The notes: generated from the letters alone by a model not told the origin. Positions 44,546 through 56,862 are shown, counted from the stretch's first letter. The stretch: DNA of 64,000 nucleotides from Pollenia angustigena (GCA_930367215.1 OV884057.1:105425284-105489283), one strand, 5' to 3'. Program-made: numbers and translations.

Positions 44546-45129
44546 TTATTTGTAAGAAATTTTGCGCTGCTCAAATTTGGCACAGTCAGAATATCTGCGC
44601 ACATGTACAAAAGTTTCATTTATCGGAATGAATGAATGAAAGCCTTGAGTTCCTGTTATAGTTTTAGCTTCTTTATATCTTGAAAATAGCTTTTCTTTAA
44701 CGTTGTTGTATTCGTCAGCATCTGCGTAAGCAACTTGTATGGTGGTCTTATATGTTTCTGATGCGCAGTGATAGAGTTGCCTCGTTGTCTGGATTTCATT
44801 TTTATTTGCAATACTATAATTTCGAGCACCTCTCTTCAATGTTCCTCCGATTCCATCACATGCAGATTTTCCGTGACTGGTAGCATAAAAGTGCCATTCA
44901 GCGTCAATCCCAAAATCAGATTTGTGATGGCATAAATTAATGAAGTTATATTTATTTTTATATTGTGCTCCTGCACCATCTGATACGTAAATGATTTTAT
45001 TAATATTGTTGGTTATATTGGCCTTCACGAACTGTATAATTTTTGAAATATATAGATGAACTGCTATACTATCATGGGTATTGCAATCAGATATTATGGC
45101 GAAGCTTTTATGAGTTAATTTATCGTTAT
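44546..45129 (-). CDS. transposase of the 5.3-kb element, exon 2
   Basis: This exon begins after TTTATTTTTAG (complement of 45130-45140) and, joined to exon 1 with a one-base codon remainder, stays open for 194 codons to the stop at 44546-44548. It contains FAIISDCNTHDS, YVSDGAGAQYKN (second catalytic Asp) and ATSHGKSACDGIGG (probable third acidic residue). The intron 45237-45130 is 108 nt and starts GC, not GT. A GT donor at 45217 exists but would put exon 2 out of frame, ending in an immediate stop. Whole protein: about 705 residues with no internal stop. Confidence 0.8.
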
Positions 45130-45237
45130 CTAAAAATAAACAAACAAAGGAAAAAAAACAAATAAATAAAAATTTTTAAATATTTTGATGAGTGTGGATG
45201 GATTTGTTTACTAATACCAAAATATTAAAATAATTGC

Positions 45238-46771
45238 CTTTGTAATAAATAACGAACGGATGTATTGTAGCCTGATCATTATTCCAATGGTATCCTTGCA
45301 CGGCATCTTGTACAAGAAATGCATAATTTTCAGCAAAGTCCATTTGAATTAACATTTCTCCTAATAACAGCGCCGCTCTTTTATTGCTGATAAATTCAGA
45401 TTGTCGCTTTGCTATGAAATGATGCGGAATCAGAACTTTGATGTGTTCAGTAAAATCGCTGACAAATGATTCTGGGTTGGTGGTTAACGTTTCCAGAACA
45501 CATCTAATCGTTGTATTCCACTTTTTGTATATTATTTCTTCAGTTTGGTTATTTTCAAAATGTTTTAGCATATGCGTTTTTAGATTATTTAAATTTTTAA
45601 AGCAGTGACCACACATTGAAACGCAACACTCGCTTTTTTCTATGTCACCATTACAAACAACGAATTTGAGAACATCTTTGTAGTCGGTAAATGTGCATTC
45701 TCCTTCCATACAAATTGATTTTAAGCCACTTTTTTCAAACATCAATTTCATATTCTGATGCAATGTGCATACACAGATATTTTGCTGGTTTCCAACTCCA
45801 AGTTTCATACAATTTTTTGGCCTTAACATTGTAAATTTTGTAAAACCCACTTTGGCCATGGGATGTTTTTTTTTTTTAAATTCGTAGTAAGATTCGCGTA
45901 GTGAAGATAACATCAGTCTTTTTTGAACTTTTTCACGTAAGTTTCCTTGTTTAACAGTAATTGAATCTTGCGATACAGGCATCATTCGGCTAATTTCATC
46001 ATCTTCATAAAATAACTTGACTATGCTTAGAGTTTCGGTTGGTAAACTACGTCTGCTCATTTTAAAAAGATTGATATCTGCAAACTTCGTTTTATTCCTT
46101 TGGATATCTTTACTTTTTTTGATACAATCGTGAGATATATCATCCCCAAAACGATCTTTAATTTCTGCGTGACTCATATTGATTGGTAAGAGAGATAAAA
46201 GTTTTTGCTTTTCCAAAAGATTTGAGCTGTTCTCTATTTGATATTTGATGTTTTCCAAAATTTCTTCGCAAATGGCTTTGACGTTTTCAAGTTGCGCTGA
46301 CAAATCAGATAATGGATCAGCTCCAAGTGAATCTGCTATATTTTCAAAAAATTGCAGTGATTTTCTATTTCTGTATGCACCTCGTTTCATATATTTCCTT
46401 TTAAGAGGCGACATTTGGTTTGGTAGATGAGGAATAATATGATCATTTATATTTTCAATGACTTCCGTCCTTTCGATGTTTGCATTACGGCTGGTACAAG
46501 TTGGAAGTTCATTCAATTCTTCGCTAATTTCATCGCTGGGCGTTGTTGGTAAATAATTTGAGACTTCATTTTGCTCCCCGTTGGATTCATTACGACTGCG
46601 CGCTTTTCTCAGTGTATTCCGGCAAGTTTCGCAAATACGGCTACAATGAATGTTGGCGACAGCTGGAAAATATTCAATTATATTTGCAGCCTCGTTTTCA
46701 CTTATTTTACGAAGCGAAGCGCAACACTTATTAGATATTTTTATGCATCTGTACTTATTGTTTGAATTCAT
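45238..46771 (-). CDS. transposase of the 5.3-kb element, exon 1
   Basis: The frame starts at ATG 46771 (a GTG two codons upstream is not needed) and is open for 511 codons plus one base. Order of parts: an N-terminal cysteine-rich putative zinc-binding region (CIKISNKCC ... HCSRICETC, residues ~9-55); a basic segment (KRKYMKRGAYRNRK, ~125); a helical region; the family block FYEDDEISRMMPVSQD and FTKFTMLRPKNC (~255-320); CVCTLHQNMKLMF (~335); a C2H2 finger CGHC ... HMLKH (~385-400); and MDFAENY (~477), taken as the first catalytic Asp. The protein presumably binds the arms and cuts them. Related proteins of unknown function are common in arthropod genomes; the exact superfamily is uncertain. 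Confidence 0.85.
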
Positions 46772-47189
46772 ATTCACTCAAATTTTTAAAATATACGCGT
46801 AAAAATTTTAATGGGATATCTTGGCTTCTCGAAACTGTTTATAATTATGAACTTCGTTACGTTCATCAGGTGCAATTATATAGCATTTTTTAAGGCAAGC
46901 AAGAACTTTTTGCGGTTAAAACATATTCATAATTTTCCTGGGACAACGTTTATTTATTTTACATGTTAACCCTTCGTATGGTACATATTTTGAGCCCTTA
47001 GTTCTGGCACATGGTGTCTACCTGAGGAAGAAAAAATAGACCTGAAAAAATCTTTGGAATGAAAAGGGCAACAATTTTTTTGTTCTATATATATTTCTCT
47101 TTATTATGGGTAAAATAATAAATGTTTATGACAAAATAGAAAATTATTATGAAGAATACATTGATTTTTTTATTCAGAATTTTGCGGAA

Positions 47190-47760
47190 TTACTAGAAGT
47201 GACACTACTTAAAAAATTATTTAAAAAAAAAAATAAAAAAGAACCCATTTTACTTTTTGGATATGTTATAGGTGAAGGAAATACCTTTCTAAAAAAGTAA
47301 TACACTGTAAAAAATCCTTGATCTTTTTTGGTTTTTCGTTACCTAATATTTTTTTTTGTTATAAAATATAAGGGCAACTACTAGAAGTGACACTACTTAA
47401 AAAATTATTTAAAAAATAAATAAAAAAGAACCCATTTTACTTTTTGGATATGTTATAGGTGAAGGAAATACCTTTCTAAAAAAGTAATACACTGTAAAAA
47501 AATCCTTGATCTTTTTTGGTTTTTCGTTACCTAAAATTTTTTTTTGTTATAAAATATAAGGGCAATTACTAGAAGTGACACTACTTAAAAAATTATATAA
47601 AAAAAACTAAAAAAGAACCCATTTTTATTTTTTGATATGGTATAGATGAAGGATAAACCTTTCTAAAAAATTAATACACTTTAAAAAAACCCTTGATCTT
47701 TTTGGTTTTTTCGTCAGTTAAAAATTTTTTTTTTGTTATAAATTTTTTTACAGTGTATTT
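47190..47760 (-). repeat. tandem array, three ~187-bp units (right arm)
   Basis: Inverted copies of the left array; the complement of the marker occurs near 47198, 47384 and 47572. The outermost unit has the same variants as the outermost left unit (TATCCTTCATCTATACCATA inverted). Confidence 0.95.
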
Positions 47761-48056
47761 CTTTTTTTTTTTAAACGTGTCATAAAGCCTGTTAAAATAT
47801 CTTTTTAATGATACCTAGATCATGGAAATCGGTTTAGCCGATTCTGAGTTATTGTAGTTTAAATGGAGCTCTTTTCGACCATTTTCGCGTTTTTTCGAAA
47901 ACGTTCCCACTGTGTCACGCCCAAAAAATCGCAAAACAGTAATTTCTAAAAATGAGAGTTTGTTTGTATTGATCAAATTTAGCTATGAACAAAATTTCAT
48001 CGATATCTGAGGGGGTCGGGTTCAATGCATCTCGATTTTTACATGAAATTCATCAT
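47761..48056. repeat. right outer terminal inverted repeat
   Basis: Reverse complement of 42738-43050; differences include GGGGGTCGGG where the left arm has AACTCAGATATC preceded by CCCGACC. Confidence 0.85.
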
Positions 48057-48410
48057 ATATAATAACAACAGCTATGGTTGTGCGTTGCAAAAAGTATGGT
48101 TATTACTTATTCTTATGCACGGCAATATCTTCACGCAACCACATTCAGTAAACAAAAATACATGAATATTATGCAGATGTTATTCAATACCCATAAATGT
48201 GTTTTGGTTATCTGCCATACAAATAAAATATCCATGTTTAAAAAAATACCTTCAGTATTTTTGGCACTTCTGTGTAAAAATGAAAAAAAATTTTTTTTTT
48301 TGCAAAAATGTGCTTTGATATGGTATGGGACTATGTACATATTATTTATGATATTTAAAATAAATTTGTCCGTAACATCAGCAGTACCTATGTAAAACTA
48401 CACATAAGCT
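48057..48410. other. no recognised feature
   Basis: AT-rich. The 105-codon frame at 48078-48395 and its antisense frame have no family resemblance. Confidence 0.4.
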
Positions 48411-48840
48411 ATACATTTTTATAAAAAATAGGACCACGAGGGGCTGGAAGGAGCAATTTCTTCTCTCTGAAGCTATCTGACAAATTTTAATGAAATTTAA
48501 AACATATAGATTCATATTTATATAGACACTTGAGCTATGTATTTTTTTTTTTTAAAATAGGATAACGAGGGGAGATAGGGGGCAATTTAGTCCTCTCGAA
48601 AACTATCCAACAGATCTTAATGAAATTTAAAACATAGATAGATCCATATTTACATAGACACATAAGCTATGTATTTTTTAAAATATATGACTAAAAGGGA
48701 CATAGGGGGCAATTCTGCCTCTCCGAAACTATTTAATAGATTGCAATCAAATTTAAAAAATATAAAGATTTGTATTTATTTGGACACAGTAGCTATCTAT
48801 TTTTTTCAAACTATGCCCACGAGGGGCAAATTACATGTAC
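48411..48840 (-). repeat. dispersed TATACCC repeat, internal units
   Basis: Three ~110-bp units with GACCACGAGGGG (or diverged forms), AATGAAATTTAAAACATA and TATATAGACAC ... AGCTATG, inverted relative to 62150-62390. Terminal parts of the family are missing. Confidence 0.7.
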
Positions 48841-48997
48841 GTTTTTGATCGAATATTTACCCTTATTGGGTTTGGCGTATTTCAAATACAATAATTAAAA
48901 AAAAAAAAATTAAACAGCAATTGTAACACACATGCACAGCAACATGTGACATGAAAAGTTTACAAGTCAGATGTAAAAAACATGTCGTGTACATGTA

Positions 48998-49375
48998 TCT
49001 CAAGCAAACGCTATAAATACATATGTATTGAGTGGTTGTTTCACTCTTTCTTATTAGCACAACATACAAATCAATACTTACATGCATACATAAAAACACC
49101 ATATCTTCCATCTCGTGTCGTCTACCTATGCTACGTGCGCGTGACAGCGATAAGTGGCTCTACGATATTTTTATTCTTGCATGTAAAAAACCTTTACGCA
49201 TCCGCACAATTTATTTGCACTTCTGCACTTGTCGCTGTCTCACACAGATAGCATAGGTAGACGACACGAGATGGAGATATGGTTTTCTATGTATGCATGT
49301 AAGTATTGATTTGTATGTTGTGCTAATAAGAAAGAGTGTAACCACCATTTAATACATTTAGCGCTTGCTAAGACG
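48998..49375. mobile_element. foldback element with ~150-nt arms
   Basis: The left arm (AAGCAAACGCTATAAATACA at 49001 onward through CGTGTCGTCTACCTATGCTA at about 49115) is the reverse complement of the right arm (AGCATAGGTAGACGACACGA at 49247 to AATACATTTAGCGCTTGCT). The ~130-bp centre is non-coding. It is itself flanked by inverted copies of the dispersed repeat (48411-48840 and 49490-49770). Confidence 0.8.
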
Positions 49376-49489
49376 CCTTTCTGTAACGTAAGGAGAGTTT
49401 TTCTTTAAAAATTTCATCCAGTGTATGTATGTAGTATATGAAAAATTATAAATTTAAAGTATGGAAAATAATCAAGAAATTTTGGAGAA

Positions 49490-49770
49490 AAAAAATCATT
49501 TTAGAGAGGCATAAGTTGCCCACTATCTCCCCTCGTTATCCTATTTTTTTTTAAATACATAGCTTATGTGTCTATATAAATAAGGATCTATCTATGTTTT
49601 AAATATCATTAAAATCTGTTTTAATTGGAGAGGCAGAAAATACCCTTGAGCTTTCCTCGGGGTCCTATTTTTTGAAAAATATATAAAGCTTGTGTGTTCA
49701 TGTTAATATGGATCTATCTATGTTTTAATTTTATTAAGATCTGCCAACCGCCCCTCGTTGTCCTAACAAA
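49490..49770 (+). repeat. dispersed TATACCC repeat, internal units, opposite orientation
   Basis: Two to three units (CTCCCCTCGTTATCCTATTT, GGATCTATCTATGTTTTAA) in the orientation of 62150-62390, mirroring 48411-48840. Confidence 0.7.
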
Positions 49771-51156
49771 ATAAGATTACCGCCAAATCTTAAAAAGCTT
49801 AAAAACTATCTTGACATTTTTCTGAATAACATCTCAAAAAAATGTTGCCTAGTTCCATAATTTTTAAAATTGCATTTGCCATCTCTGCTCTCTCTCTCTC
49901 TCACTCTGTATATTTACGTTATACTTACGTTAATACACATACTTATATGGGTATTGCAGATAGCTAACGGAAATTTTATTTATATCTGCATATATATTCA
50001 AAAAGAAGAATGAATATACAAATACACATTGGCAGAGTATACCTATGCATATTCAACTTTAGCTTGTTATGCTTATTGGTATGTATGTGTATGGTTTTAA
50101 TCTTTACCCATTCATGTTTTCTCAATAATATTGAAAGAGTACTTATAATGATACTTTTGTCATTCTCTGGTACACAAGCGAGTGTACTCTTCGATTCATT
50201 TTAATCGCTCATTCGTTCTCTCATTGTGCTCTCATTTGACAAAAAATGAATTGAAGTTCGGTTGCACAGAAAAAGTTTTAGAGACAAAAATCGTACAATG
50301 TAAATATCAGACCGACTTAAAAGAAGAAACGACAATAATCGCAACGACAAAAATCGACCAGCTCGTAACAACAACATTCATGGCATATTCATTTAGTATA
50401 TTTTCGTGTTTTTAAAATTCAACATTAAGTGAAAACGTGGCCTGTCAGATTTTATGATTTGTCGTAGGTTAGACGGTTTTAGGCGTTTAAATGATTTAGT
50501 GCATGTTTTGTTATTTATTTTATGGATGAAAACTAGTAATGCTTTTTTAAAGTATTTTATTATCTATAAAATAACATTTTTACAAACATTAAATTAAAAA
50601 TTACATTTCAAGCTTAAGAAAAAAGAAACCAAATTTAATTCAAATTTATTTTTTATAAAATAACAAAAATGATTTTAGGTAATATTTTGTGGAAAATTTT
50701 TAAAAAATGAATTTAAAAACAATGAACTGTCCAATGACTTCCCAGCTCTGGCACATTCTTATTGTTAATCGGCATAAGAAAGCATGTGAACCTTACATTT
50801 TAGGTATAAAATGTGTTCGGCAAATTTATGTAGAATAACATAATAACATTTTTGTAGAATATTTTAACCTAATACTCTTCAAAGTATGGGTCTTTTTTAC
50901 CCTTCTTTTAAAAAAAAGAGCAAAACACCATAAAAACAGGGATTTAAGGGGTCAAAATCAGTAATTATAGCTGCAGACTTAAGTCTTCATCTATTTGAAC
51001 TTGGCGTCAAATTTACCAGCTTTCGTAAGCGTCAAGACAGCTTTCTGCCGTTCTTTTCAGTAAACGATGATAACACGTTTGCTTAATGAATGCAATGAAT
51101 TTTGAGTATAACCACGAGGACTGGCGTATATTTATTGATTCATCTAAGAAGAGTCT
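49771..51156. other. no recognised feature
   Basis: AT-rich intronic DNA with a short CT-repeat (CTCTCTCTCTCT near 49890). No gene recognised. Confidence 0.4.
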
Positions 51157-51566
51157 TGTTAACACATGTCTACACTAAATCTACAATTTCAAAACAATAA
51201 CAAATTTATAAAAAACCATGACCTACTTATTTAAGCTCAATTTATTAAGAACACAGAATGCTTATACGACAGAATTAGTAATTTACCTTAAAAAAATGTT
51301 TACTGTGTCATTTACCTTTAATGTTTACTAAATTCAGTCAATCAACCTGGAAAAGGTGTAATATTACCATAAAATGCAAATGAAGCATTTATTATAATTG
51401 CAATCGCATATTTAAATATTATTGTTATTATTATTATTATTGTTATTTTAATTTAGACTTAAGAAATTTAATTGTATAAAAGGCAATTAAAAATAAAGAA
51501 CTTTAGGCAAACAAAGATTAACTCTGTTGATTGCTTGATTAGTATCGGTGCTTCTACCCAGGCTCA
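51157..51566 (+). repeat. 5' LTR
   Basis: Starts TGTTAACACATG and ends ACCCAGGCTCA. It contains TTGTATAAAAGGCAATTAAA (TATA-like) and AATAAAGAAC. The identical block continues five bases (TTTTG) beyond CA in both LTRs, so the end could be slightly further right. Confidence 0.85.
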
Positions 51567-51596
51567 TTTTGTCCTGTTACAGATTCAGATCTGTGC

Positions 51597-52430
51597 GTGG
51601 AAGGGATAGGACGCAAGATCCACAACGTATCCCAACGAGTAAACCTCGAGCTTCAAGCATGTTCAAGCAACTATACTACAAGGGTCGAAGCATTCGTGCT
51701 TCCAAACATAGTGTCACCACAGCCCACAAAACCATTTGATGTATCAGAATGGAATATTCCTGAAAATATTAAATTGGCAGATCCATGGTTCAATCGTACG
51801 GACAAAATTGACATGTTAATTGGAGCAGAATTTTACCATCAATGGATGCGCCCAGAACAAATAAGGATCGATCACGAATTACCAATTCTACAAAACACTG
51901 TGCTAGGTTGGGTTGTAACAGGCAGACTACAAGAAAGCAACAACAACGCAGTTACCTGTGCAGTATTCAGCCCAGAAGATCAAACAACAAATCAACTAAT
52001 AGAGAAGTTCTGGAAGCTTGAAGACACAAATGATACTGAACGAACATTGTCTCTAGCTGAGAAGCGATGTGAAGAACACTTCATTCAGAATGTGAGAAGA
52101 AATACAGAAGGCAGATTCATTGTTCGCCTTCCATTTTCCGAAAACCCAATTACTCTCGGAACATCAAAATCAATGGCTTTCAATCGGTTCTTATCACTTG
52201 AAAGGCGACTGAAAAACGATGCCCCACTTAGAACAGAGTACAACAAATTTATGCAGGAATATGAATCCTTGGCACACATGGAAGAAATTCAGGAAGAGGA
52301 CATTCCGGATTCTAATTACGTAATGCCTCACCACTGTGTTCTGAATCCCGAAAGCTCTACTACGAAACTGCGAGTAGTGTTCGATGCAAATCATCTAGCA
52401 GCACCTCCCTCAACGACATACTACATGCCG
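51597..52430 (+). pseudogene. BEL/Pao pol: protease-adjacent region and start of reverse transcriptase
   Basis: Open from 51597 with no credible start codon because the upstream part is deleted. It contains IDMLIGAEFYHQW and TVLGWVVTGR (about residues 74-110), the conserved segment after the Pao aspartic protease, then NYVMPHHCVLNP and TTKLRVVFDAN at the start of the polymerase. The frame is lost between about 52390 and 52463, inside the fingers region. Confidence 0.85.
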
Positions 52431-52462
52431 GACCAACCGTACAGAGTGAACTATTTGCAATT

Positions 52463-53086
52463 TTGTTACGTTTTCGTATGCACAGATTTGTACTTTCGGC
52501 GGATATCGAGAAAATGTATCGGCAAATACAGGTAGCCGATGCTGATCAGATGTTTCAGCTGATCATTTGGAGATACAACAAACATCAAGATATCAAATAT
52601 TATCGCCTTAAAACGGTAACCTATGGCACTTCGTCAGTACCATATCTAGCAACAAAGTGTCTTCAACACTTAGCTTCACAAAATACCACAAGATACCCCT
52701 TAGCAGTAAAAATACTACGCGATGACTTTAATGTAGACGATTGCCTTAGTGGGTCTGATTCTATCCATACTGCGTTAGAATCACAACGTCAACTAAACTT
52801 ATTATTGGGAGAAGCTGGGTTTAAGCTTAGGAAATGGTGCTCAAATCATCCTCAACTACTAAGCGGCATCGCTCCTGAAGATAAGGAGGTCAATCTAGAC
52901 TTGGACGAGTGCTCCAATTGTTCAATTAAAACACTCGGGCTGATATGGCTGCCAATGTCGGATCAGTTATGTGGACGAGCACAAACCTCAGCAAGCACAA
53001 GCGTGACGAAAAGAATAGTCAGCTCAGAACTGGCCAAACATATTTTTACAAGAATTATGGCAATTAACAATTTCGTGGGACGATGA
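52463..53086 (+). pseudogene. BEL/Pao reverse transcriptase, main part
   Basis: Begins in the LLRFRMHRF-type region and holds VLSADIEKMYRQI (first catalytic Asp), YGTSSVPYLA and the active-site box FNVDDCLSG, where Asn replaces the usual Tyr. GFKLRKWCSN and the RT-RNase H connection follow. The frame breaks near 53030-53090 with loss of the DPLG-type segment. It would synthesise cDNA in the particle; this copy is defective. Confidence 0.9.
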
Positions 53087-53168
53087 ATTACCCATAAATC
53101 TTCAAGACGAATGAAATAAGTTCCGAAAAAATATAGAAGCAATAAATAACATTAAGATAGACCGATTC

Positions 53169-53717
53169 GTGCTGAAACATGAACGGGCGATAGCAGTACA
53201 AATTCACACGTTTGTTGATGCCTCTGAACGATCCTATGGAACAGCAATCTACATGCGTTCAACATATAAATATAAAACGGTAGTAGTTAGATTGATTTGT
53301 TCCAAATCACGAGTTGCACCAATCAAAAAACAAACTCTACCAAGATTAGAATTATGTGCCGCAGTACTAGGGGTGGAACTAACAAATAGAGTGAAAAAAG
53401 ATTTATGTCTACAAAATGCAGCAAACTTCTTCTGGTCAGACTTAAAAATTGTCCTCTCTTGGATAACTTCACCAGCAGCATCTTTTCACACCTTCGTGGC
53501 GAACAGGGTAGCAAAAATTCAAATGTCAAGCAGTCCAAGTCAATGGCGACACGTCAGTTCCAAACAAAATCCAGCTGACGCAATTTCCCGAGGACTATCA
53601 CCAGAAACCTTATCACAACATTCAATGTGGTTTTATGGTCCATTATTTCTCTCAGGATCCAAAGATGAATGGTCAAACGCAGTCTTTCAAATCAGTGACA
53701 TACCTTGCGATGAATAA
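53169..53717 (+). pseudogene. BEL/Pao RNase H
   Basis: Shows FVDASE, RLELCAAVLG, WSDLKIVLSWI and NPADAISRG, which supply the four acidic catalytic residues. The frame ends at TAA 53715-53717, but the following coding block is in the same frame, so this is a single nonsense codon in pol. Confidence 0.88.
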
Positions 53718-53723
53718 CGGAAA

Positions 53724-55424
53724 TTGACGAAACGAGTTTTAGCACTAGCAACAACGCATCAGCATGGTGAAGGCATAATCAATCGAATTAATCATCGAAA
53801 TTCCTTTAAAACTCTTCAGCGCACAATCGGATATATAATACGGTTCATTAAAAATTCAAAAACAACCAATAACTTTCGTTCAACTAACAAGGCGCTCGAT
53901 GCTCATGAAATGGAAGAAGCTTTACGCGTTATTATCAACTTCGCTCAGGCAACGGAATTCGAGGAAGAACTGAAAAACTTGTTACGTAAAACACCTGTTC
54001 ATAAATCAAGTTCTTTGGCATCATTAAATCCATTTTTAGATGAACATCAGATAATCCGAGTCGGTGGCCGACTAGAACAATCAATGTTAACCTTTAATGC
54101 AAAACACCCCGAAATTTTATCTCACAATCACTTCACATCAAAATTATTAATGCACATGCTACACGTAGAAAATCGTCACTGTGGTCCACAGGCATTATTG
54201 GCCGCGTCTAGAGCACAATTCTGGATCACGAATGTAAAGACTTTAGCACGCAGCACAGTCCACAAATGTATACGATGCACTAAAGCAAGGCCAGTATTGT
54301 TCAAACAACTGATGGGAAATCTGCCAGCGGCCAGGGTGACACCCGCGCGCCCATTCATAACAACCGGAGTGGACTATTTTGGGCCTATCTGGATCCACCA
54401 CAAAATTAGAGGGAAAATACCAGATAAGGCCTATATCGCAGTCTTCTGTTGTTTCGCCACCAAGGCCATTCATATGGAAGTCGTGTCCAACCTATCGACA
54501 GAAGCCTTCATAGGAGCATTACGGCGTTTTATCAGTAGGAGGGGTCAATGTCAAACGCTGTACTGCGATAATGCTACTAATTTCGTAGGAGCGAGCAATA
54601 AATTGAGGGAACTAAAGGAGTCAATATATTCACAATCAGCACAAGAGAAAATCACACAGATATGCAGGGATCAATCAATAAACTTTAAATTCATTCCACC
54701 TAGAGCCCCGCATTTCGGTGGACTTTGGGAAGCGGCAGTCAAATCCGCCAAACATCTCTTACTGAGAAGCGTGTCTGCGGCGTCACTTACCTATGAGGAA
54801 TTAGAAACTATAGTGGTTGAAATAGAAGCCATTTTAAATTCTCGACCATTGACTCCACTGTCATCAAATGGTGATGATTTCCAAGCTCTTACACCGGGTC
54901 ATTTTCTTGTCGGCGAACCTTTAACAACAACCGTCGATGCTAATGCTCAAGCACCAAAAATATCCTTAGATGCAAGGTGGAAAATAACCTCAGAAATAAA
55001 ACACAAATTCTGGGAGGAATGGACACAAAAATATTTACATGAGCTACAGAAAAGGGGGAAATGGAAATCATCTTCACCGAACGTCATTGAAGGCATGCTC
55101 GTTATCATCAAAGAAGATAACACTCCAGTATTACAATGGCCATTGGGCAGAATCAGCCGAATCTACAAGGGAGAGGATGGACTTATCAGAGTCTGTGACG
55201 TAAAAACAGCAAAAGGAACCTTCAAGAGGCCAATTCATAGATTGGCTCCATTGTTTAACGATTCCCACATAGAATATCCCGAATATGAAACTCCAACCTC
55301 GCAAAAAGAGGCAACACTCATCAGAAGGTGCTTCATTAGGAGTCTTCAGCACAATTTGTATTTCACTCCTCCTGCTGCCGATAATATTAGCTTCTCCAAT
55401 AAATGTTACAGAATTTTCTACTGA
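53724..55424 (+). pseudogene. BEL/Pao integrase, intact frame after a nonsense codon
   Basis: 566 codons. A linker is followed by an H2C2 zinc-binding motif (HVENRHCG ... CIRC, about residues 150-190), a DDE core with VDYFGP, YCDNATNF and HFGGLWEAA, and the Pao C-terminal part with PGHFLVGEPL and WPLGRISR. The last ~45 codons overlap the env frame. It is the best-preserved part of pol. It differs clearly from the integrase at 530-1939. Confidence 0.9.
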
Positions 55425-56862
55425 TCCAGGGTTGTATTTCGAAGGCGTAGGATCAGCAAAATTAATAACAGCTAGCTGGAAATTTATTATATATTACGAT
55501 TTAGCACCAATTTGGGATAGGAATAAGGTTCTGCAAGCCGGAATAACATCATTTTCAAAGCTCTGCAAGCAATCAATAGCTATTGAATCGTGTGAGACAC
55601 TCTTTTTACAACTTCAGCATACTTGGGACAACCTTATTCAAGAATCAGACCTCTTAATTCCAAGAAGAAAGCGGAGAGCTCCGTTAGATATCATGGGGAA
55701 CATGGCTCACGCTCTATTCGGAGTCCTTGACTCAGATTATGCAGAACAAATGGCTCAAACTATAGCCAACGTAAAAGAAAATGAGGAGTATCTGCACCTG
55801 TTACTAAAAAACCAAACTTCAGTAATAGATTCGACAATAAATATTCTCAAACAAACCGAGAACAACACTGAGGTGCGCTTTTCAGAACTTAAGAAAGGCA
55901 TCTATATTGACTTAAACACAGTCAAAACTGAGAACTCAAACATACGACAAGTCCAGAATCTAATATCTTTGGCAATTCAATTAAATACACTTGCGTCAGA
56001 TTTACAAAGAATTGAAACAGAACTGATCGCTGCCCTCACACATACGAACCACGGTAATATAAGCCCACTTATCCTCACACCAAAGCAGTTAAAATCAGAA
56101 ATTTCTAAAATTAAAGGACATTTTCCCAAGGGTCGCGCATTACCAGTTGAAGATACAGATTTGTTAGAATTATACAATATCATGACTATCAAAGGCACAG
56201 TAGCCCAGGGAAGTGTTATGTTCATCATTGGACTGCCTTTAGTGAATCAAGATCATTTTGAACTCTTCAAGGTTATCCCTATACCCAACAGGCTAAACAA
56301 CAATACTATTGCCATAACAACCAACTGTGAATATCTGGCTGCGAACCATCACCGCGATGAATACTTGACATTAAATGCTCCTCAATTCAATAAATGCATT
56401 TTATTTAAAAGCGATATATACCTATGCTCTATGTTACAAGTCAGCGTCACTCGAGACTCAAGCAGCGTTTCCTGTGAAATTGCTCTATTCAACAACAAAA
56501 CATCGCCACAATGCAGTTTCGATCACATACCGACTAAGATCTCCTTTGTCGCACTGAACACCATCAACCATTGGCTTTATTCAACAACTGTCCCACAAGA
56601 ACTAACTGCAGTCTGCGACTCTGAAATCATACACCTCCATATCAAACATTTTGGTCTTTTGTCCATGAACCCAACCTGCATCATAAAGGGAAATAAACTG
56701 ACTATCCATGGACATGAAACTAGTGTCACTACCCTTCATAATTCATATGCCATGGTTGGCAATATTACGGCAATTGGTAAACCGTTCGAGGTTAAGCGGC
56801 TCCTAGCACCAAACATCAATCTAAACACCAAATTGGATGAACTCACGAACATTCGCAACTAG
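55285..56862 (+). pseudogene. env-like glycoprotein of the BEL/Pao element, C-terminus frameshifted
   Basis: 525 codons in a frame overlapping the end of pol by 140 nt. Near the start is a hydrophobic signal-like segment (about residues 20-36). A furin-type site RRKRR lies at about residue 127-131, followed by a glycine- and alanine-rich stretch and heptad-rich helices, the layout of baculovirus F / insect errantivirus Env fusion proteins. Several N-glycosylation sites and paired cysteines follow. The frame stops at 56860-56862; a hydrophobic membrane-anchor-like segment and short basic tail are encoded downstream (about 56915-57060) in another frame, so a small indel near 56841-56862 has separated ectodomain from anchor. 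Expression would probably have used a spliced RNA. Confidence 0.85.

Larger units (their letters stand above)
42738..48056 (-). mobile_element. 5.3-kb DNA transposon with tandem arrays inside its inverted repeats
   Basis: Ends ATGATGAATTTCAT (42738) and ATGAAATTCATCAT (48056) are inverted, with ATAT outside both; this may be a 4-bp duplication, or part of the repeat since ATAT is palindromic. The outer ~310 bp of the arms are close to identical. Inside them follow tandem units of about 187 bp: seven on the left (to 44366) and three on the right (from 47190). Between the arrays lies one transposase gene on the - strand with a single short intron. A 4-bp duplication would suit Sola-type transposons, but family placement is tentative. 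Confidence 0.85.

Noticed and set aside
45176..45237. Continuous reading of transposase exon 1 to its own stop (tail LVLVNKSIHTHQNI)
   Set aside because: The tail is intron sequence: family similarity stops at YYK and resumes at 45129 in exon 2.
47106..47300. Open frame in the right arm of the large transposon
   Set aside because: It runs into the tandem units and is explained by their sequence.
48078..48395. 105-codon open frame with an overlapping antisense frame
   Set aside because: No family resemblance; both strands open by composition only.
51151..51156. Target-site duplication of the BEL/Pao element
   Set aside because: AGTCT left of the 5' LTR does not match TTTTG or AATAC right of the 3' LTR, so no duplication is claimed.
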